Positions 61,216-64,000 of a DNA stretch of 64,000 bases are shown piece by piece. This DNA comes from Pseudomonas entomophila. GTDB taxonomy: Bacteria; Pseudomonadota; Gammaproteobacteria; Pseudomonadales; Pseudomonadaceae. The notes under the pieces were generated by a model. The model was given only the letters and a program-made list of their open reading frames with translations. It ran no database searches and was not told the DNA's origin. The translations under genes and the position numbers were made by a program. The stretch's first letter is position 1. Each line of letters opens with the position of its first letter. The stretch is taken from the NCBI RefSeq assembly GCF_013523125.1, contig NZ_JAAMQJ010000025.1, positions 1 to 64,000 on the forward strand, written 5' to 3'.

Positions 61216-62301
61216 TTATTTGTAAGTTATGGTGAAATTCAATGCGCCATTTGCCTGACCCGGTGTGACTGACGAAGCCGTCTGATAATAGCGTGCCTGG
61301 AACTTCAAGTACGTCTCGCCTGGTACCAATGGCGTCACCGGTACCTCTTCATCGAGCCGCACCGGTGTAATGCCGTCTTCGTGCAGGACCTGTATGCCCA
61401 GACCGCTCGCCCCGGAACCACTGGACAGGCTTAACAAGCCTAGATCCGGATCGAGGGTAGTAGAGCCTTGTGCGCCCTGCATGTAGACATGGGCCCTGGC
61501 GCTGCTGCCTGATGGATCGTCGTCGCAGTCGTTCAGGCGGATTTCGAACATGACCGGAGCCGTGGTGTGACCAGGGCCGCTGAAATCCTTCACGTCATGG
61601 CTACCCAGTGCCACTGGATCTGGATTGACGGCATCGGCCTTGAGCGAACACTGCGCGGCGGTTACCGTGCCGTGGAGGTGATAGCGCATCACCGAACCGA
61701 TCGTGTCATAGCTTCCACTGAACAATTGCACGCCGTTGAACGCATGCGGTCCAGGTGCGATCGGCCCGGTCTTGATCAGCGTGATGAAGGCACGCAGGTT
61801 GCTCATTTGGATGCCTGTCGGCCCGGTGCGATGGTTGGAGTACCCCTGCCAGGGCACCGAGTGCCAAGTGCTGGCGTTCCAGTAGTTCTGTGGGGTACCG
61901 CCTGCGCCCGTGTAGGGCCAGTCCAGGCGCACGTGAATCCCCACACCCGCCACACCGGTTTCCAGGATGCGGCCGGTCAGGTCTTCACCGGCCACAGGAG
62001 GGAGCGGGCGGGTGACGATCGGTTGTGTATTGAGTACCTGCGCGGTGAGGTATTCGGTGCCTTGAACGTTATTGCATACCAATATCAGTCCTGCCTCGTT
62101 TGGTATGTTGTAACGCACATTGGCCTGTCCGATCACACTACCGACCGGTGCGTCGCGCGGCACCCACACAGGATTCAGGCGCAGGTTGTGCACCAGCTCG
62201 CCAGGTGTGCCATGCATCCATTCGCAAATGGCCATCGCTTCACCACTGTTGAATAAGGCAAGGGCTGCCGGGATCATTGTGGTACAGGCTAATCGCTTCA
62301 T
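61216..62301 (-). CDS. FimH-like fimbrial tip adhesin
   Basis: The 361-residue protein has a signal peptide (CTTMIPAALALFNSGEAMA). An N-terminal receptor-binding-type domain follows (about 25-190; ICEWMHGTPGELVHNLRLNP and LRAFITLIKTGPIAPGPHAF), then a C-terminal pilin domain. That domain has a Cys pair (TAAQCSLKADAV and RLNDCDDDPSG) and the donor-strand end GALNFTITYK. ATG 62301 is chosen over an upstream in-frame start at 62436 inside the usher gene. It follows the usher gene by 2 bases. Confidence 0.85.
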   Translation of the reverse strand: MKRLACTTMIPAALALFNSGEAMAICEWMHGTPGELVHNLRLNPVWVPRDAPVGSVIGQANVRYNIPNEAGLILVCNNVQGTEYLTAQVLNTQPIVTRPLPPVAGEDLTGRILETGVAGVGIHVRLDWPYTGAGGTPQNYWNASTWHSVPWQGYSNHRTGPTGIQMSNLRAFITLIKTGPIAPGPHAFNGVQLFSGSYDTIGSVMRYHLHGTVTAAQCSLKADAVNPDPVALGSHDVKDFSGPGHTTAPVMFEIRLNDCDDDPSGSSARAHVYMQGAQGSTTLDPDLGLLSLSSGSGASGLGIQVLHEDGITPVRLDEEVPVTPLVPGETYLKFQARYYQTASSVTPGQANGALNFTITYK

Positions 62302-62303
62302 GT

Positions 62304-64000
62304 TCAGGTCCGGAGGTTGTCTTGAGACGGAAGTGGGCATTGCAGCGTCTGCAGGCGATAACCCTGCTCGAAGCGCATACCGGCAGGGTCGATGTACACC
62401 TGGCAGGTCTGTTGGCCCCAGCGCAGGTGCAGCCACTGAGCCTTCTCGTCAATGGCCACCAGTGCCTGGCCTGCCTGACCGACCACCGCTACGGTCTGAC
62501 CGTTCGAATCAGTAACCTGAGCGCCGAACGGCCATGGCCTGTCCTCGTCCTGCTGCAATGTGAGGATCAAACGGGCGACCTTGCGCGCGTCGAAGCGCAC
62601 CTTGACGATCGCGCCACGGCGGGGGACTACCTGAGCGCTGCCATTGTCGATCTGTATCTGTGGGTCGAGGTTGGTGGTCTGTAGCTGCAGGGAATTGTTG
62701 CGATAAGGTTGCAAGTGCGGCGCGGTCATGAAGCCACTGCTGTCGGTGGTGCCGCCTGGTGCGTTCTGCACGCCCACCCCGGGTATGCCAGGCACTTCGA
62801 TCAGGGCATTGGTCTCACCCAGCTGGCTGGCAAAGGTCAGGCCTGCTTCATGCAGCAGCAGGCTGCCACTGGCGTTGGCCGACAATGAGCGGTAGTTGCT
62901 GCCCTGGGTGTAGCCGACACCGATATTGGCGCGAGCCCCTTGATAGCCAAGCGATAGCGCACCTGAGGCCTGCTGTCGGGCATCGCGGTTGGCCGATACT
63001 GAATAACGCAAGCGGTGGTCCAGTGCGCCACCACTGAGGCTGGCCCGTTGACTCTGACGTCCGTTGCTGCTCTGGGCCCCAACGGTGAGACTGGAGCCGC
63101 TGAACCAGTCCAGTGGCAGGGTCATGCTCAGGCCGAACAGTCGATCCTGACGGTTGCCAGTGGCCAGTGATTGCGAGGCGAACAGATTCAGACTGACATC
63201 ACGGTACTGAGTGTTGAGTTGCAACTGGTACTGTCGCCGTTGCAGATTCGTGCGCCAGTAGTCGTCCTGGGACAGGGTGAAGCTCAACGAACTGCGGCTG
63301 CCCAGACGCTGGTAGAGCGAAGCTTCCAAGCGGCTGCGCCGGTTGCCCAGGTAGTCCGAGTAGGCGTTGCGCTCACGCACGGCTTCGTCATAGTCGCGAT
63401 AGCCTTCGCTGGAGTAGCGGTAGCCGGCGAAGCGCAAGTTGGTGCCGGTATCGAACGTCTTGCCATAGCGTGCCGAGTAGCTCTGGCCCTGCACCTGGCC
63501 CAGGCGTTGGCCCAGATCGGCGCCCGCCTGGGTCACATCCAGCGACACCGCGCCCAACTGCCCGAGGTCACGGGCAAGGCCGATCAACCCGGCGCGGTAG
63601 TAGTCGCCACCCTGAATGCCCCCGTAGACGGTGCCCCAACTGTTGCCGCGGGCCAGGCTCGCCTGCCACAGCAATGGTGTGTCCAGGTGCTCTACACCGT
63701 TGTAGCGGCCCAGCGTGGCGCTGTAGCGCCATACCCCTTCGCGCAACAGGTTGGCCAGGCTGGAGTAGGGCTGCAAAAAACGTCGCACTTGGCCATCGGC
63801 CTCGGTCAACACCACCTCCAGCTCACCACTACCGCCGCCCACGCCCAGGTCATCGATGACATAGGGGCCTGGCGCGACGAACGTGGTGTAGACAGGATAA
63901 CCGTTGAGCAGCACTTCCAGCTTGGCCCGAGTCTGCGCCACACCGCGAATCACCGGTGCGTAGTGTTGCATCACATCGGGCAGCATGCCCATGTCGGAGG
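62304..64000 (-). CDS. FimD-type fimbrial usher, 5' end beyond the window
   Basis: The visible 565 residues contain the usher plug boundary (SDMGMLPDVMQHYAPVIRGV and YVIDDLGVGGGSGELEVVLT), the barrel strands, and the C-terminal domains (VPRRGAIVKVRFDARKVARL then PWPFGAQVTDSNGQTVAVVG). The sequence is of the classical FimD/PapC type and is clearly different from the CS1-type usher at 39044. About 250-300 N-terminal residues should lie outside the window, along with chaperone and pilin genes. Confidence 0.92.
   Translation of the reverse strand, partial: SDMGMLPDVMQHYAPVIRGVAQTRAKLEVLLNGYPVYTTFVAPGPYVIDDLGVGGGSGELEVVLTEADGQVRRFLQPYSSLANLLREGVWRYSATLGRYNGVEHLDTPLLWQASLARGNSWGTVYGGIQGGDYYRAGLIGLARDLGQLGAVSLDVTQAGADLGQRLGQVQGQSYSARYGKTFDTGTNLRFAGYRYSSEGYRDYDEAVRERNAYSDYLGNRRSRLEASLYQRLGSRSSLSFTLSQDDYWRTNLQRRQYQLQLNTQYRDVSLNLFASQSLATGNRQDRLFGLSMTLPLDWFSGSSLTVGAQSSNGRQSQRASLSGGALDHRLRYSVSANRDARQQASGALSLGYQGARANIGVGYTQGSNYRSLSANASGSLLLHEAGLTFASQLGETNALIEVPGIPGVGVQNAPGGTTDSSGFMTAPHLQPYRNNSLQLQTTNLDPQIQIDNGSAQVVPRRGAIVKVRFDARKVARLILTLQQDEDRPWPFGAQVTDSNGQTVAVVGQAGQALVAIDEKAQWLHLRWGQQTCQVYIDPAGMRFEQGYRLQTLQCPLPSQDNLRT

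Overview
The window is high-GC DNA that reads as a Pseudomonas chromosome, most likely the P. putida group. The case rests on XenA-type ene-reductase identity, a complete N-acetylglutaminylglutamine amide (NAGGN) osmoprotectant operon, the YcaO/OsmC fusion protein, abundant REP sequences and a DUF485/ActP acetate symporter pair. This is inference from recognised families; no database search was run.

Layout. 0-9.8 kb: tail of a TPM-domain pair, EamA exporter, METTL25/GSTCD-like methyltransferase, DUF4917 (SIR2-like) protein, YcaO/OsmC protein, two translationally coupled DUF2382 stress proteins, DUF3597 protein and a TorF-like porin. 9.8-18 kb: DUF1289 protein, a TonB-receptor remnant invaded by REP DNA, DUF2231 protein plus sorbosone-dehydrogenase-like lipoprotein, RIO-type kinase, second EamA exporter, ArsR regulator divergent from xenA over a perfect palindrome, and an MscS-type channel. 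18.6-30 kb: SnoaL-hydrolase fusion, two LysR regulators overlapping tail to tail, MFS exporter, FdhF/YdeP molybdoenzyme, GGDEF protein, CinA-type amidohydrolase, DUF421 protein and MDR oxidoreductase. 30-38.3 kb: MlaA-like protein coupled to a periplasmic alpha/beta-hydrolase, GH17 membrane enzyme, glycine-betaine binding protein, and DUF485/ActP ending in a clear terminator.

38.3-49.2 kb is the most distinctive region. It holds a CS1-type (alternate chaperone-usher) fimbrial locus in the order major subunit, usher, tip adhesin, chaperone. A BvgA-like response regulator, a 1230-residue BvgS/EvgS-like phosphorelay kinase and a REC-EAL protein follow directly. The REC-EAL protein has lost both its phospho-acceptor Asp and most EAL catalytic residues. 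The likely picture is fimbriation controlled by a periplasmic-sensing phosphorelay with a non-enzymatic EAL output or antagonist protein. A terminator-like hairpin and a long inverted repeat lie just upstream of the first fimbrial gene.

49.2-60.3 kb: DUF3309, YnfA, YheU, the NAGGN operon (amidotransferase, synthetase, M42 peptidase), YbaN, a UPF0149 protein, RecQ, MarR, a SelT/W/H-type protein and a membrane protein. 60.5-61.2 kb: a Glu-Gly-Glu-Gly-Gly tRNA array behind a near-consensus promoter. 61.2-64 kb: a second, classical FimD/FimH-type fimbrial cluster cut by the window edge.

The longer intergenic gaps are filled by repeats. Four copies of a 200-520 bp element with about 33 bp terminal inverted repeats (ending in GGCCTTTCAACGTCTTTG) behave like a MITE or giant REPIN, and three of the four lie between convergent genes. 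One copy lacks the internal REP pair and another carries a 164 bp tandem duplication.
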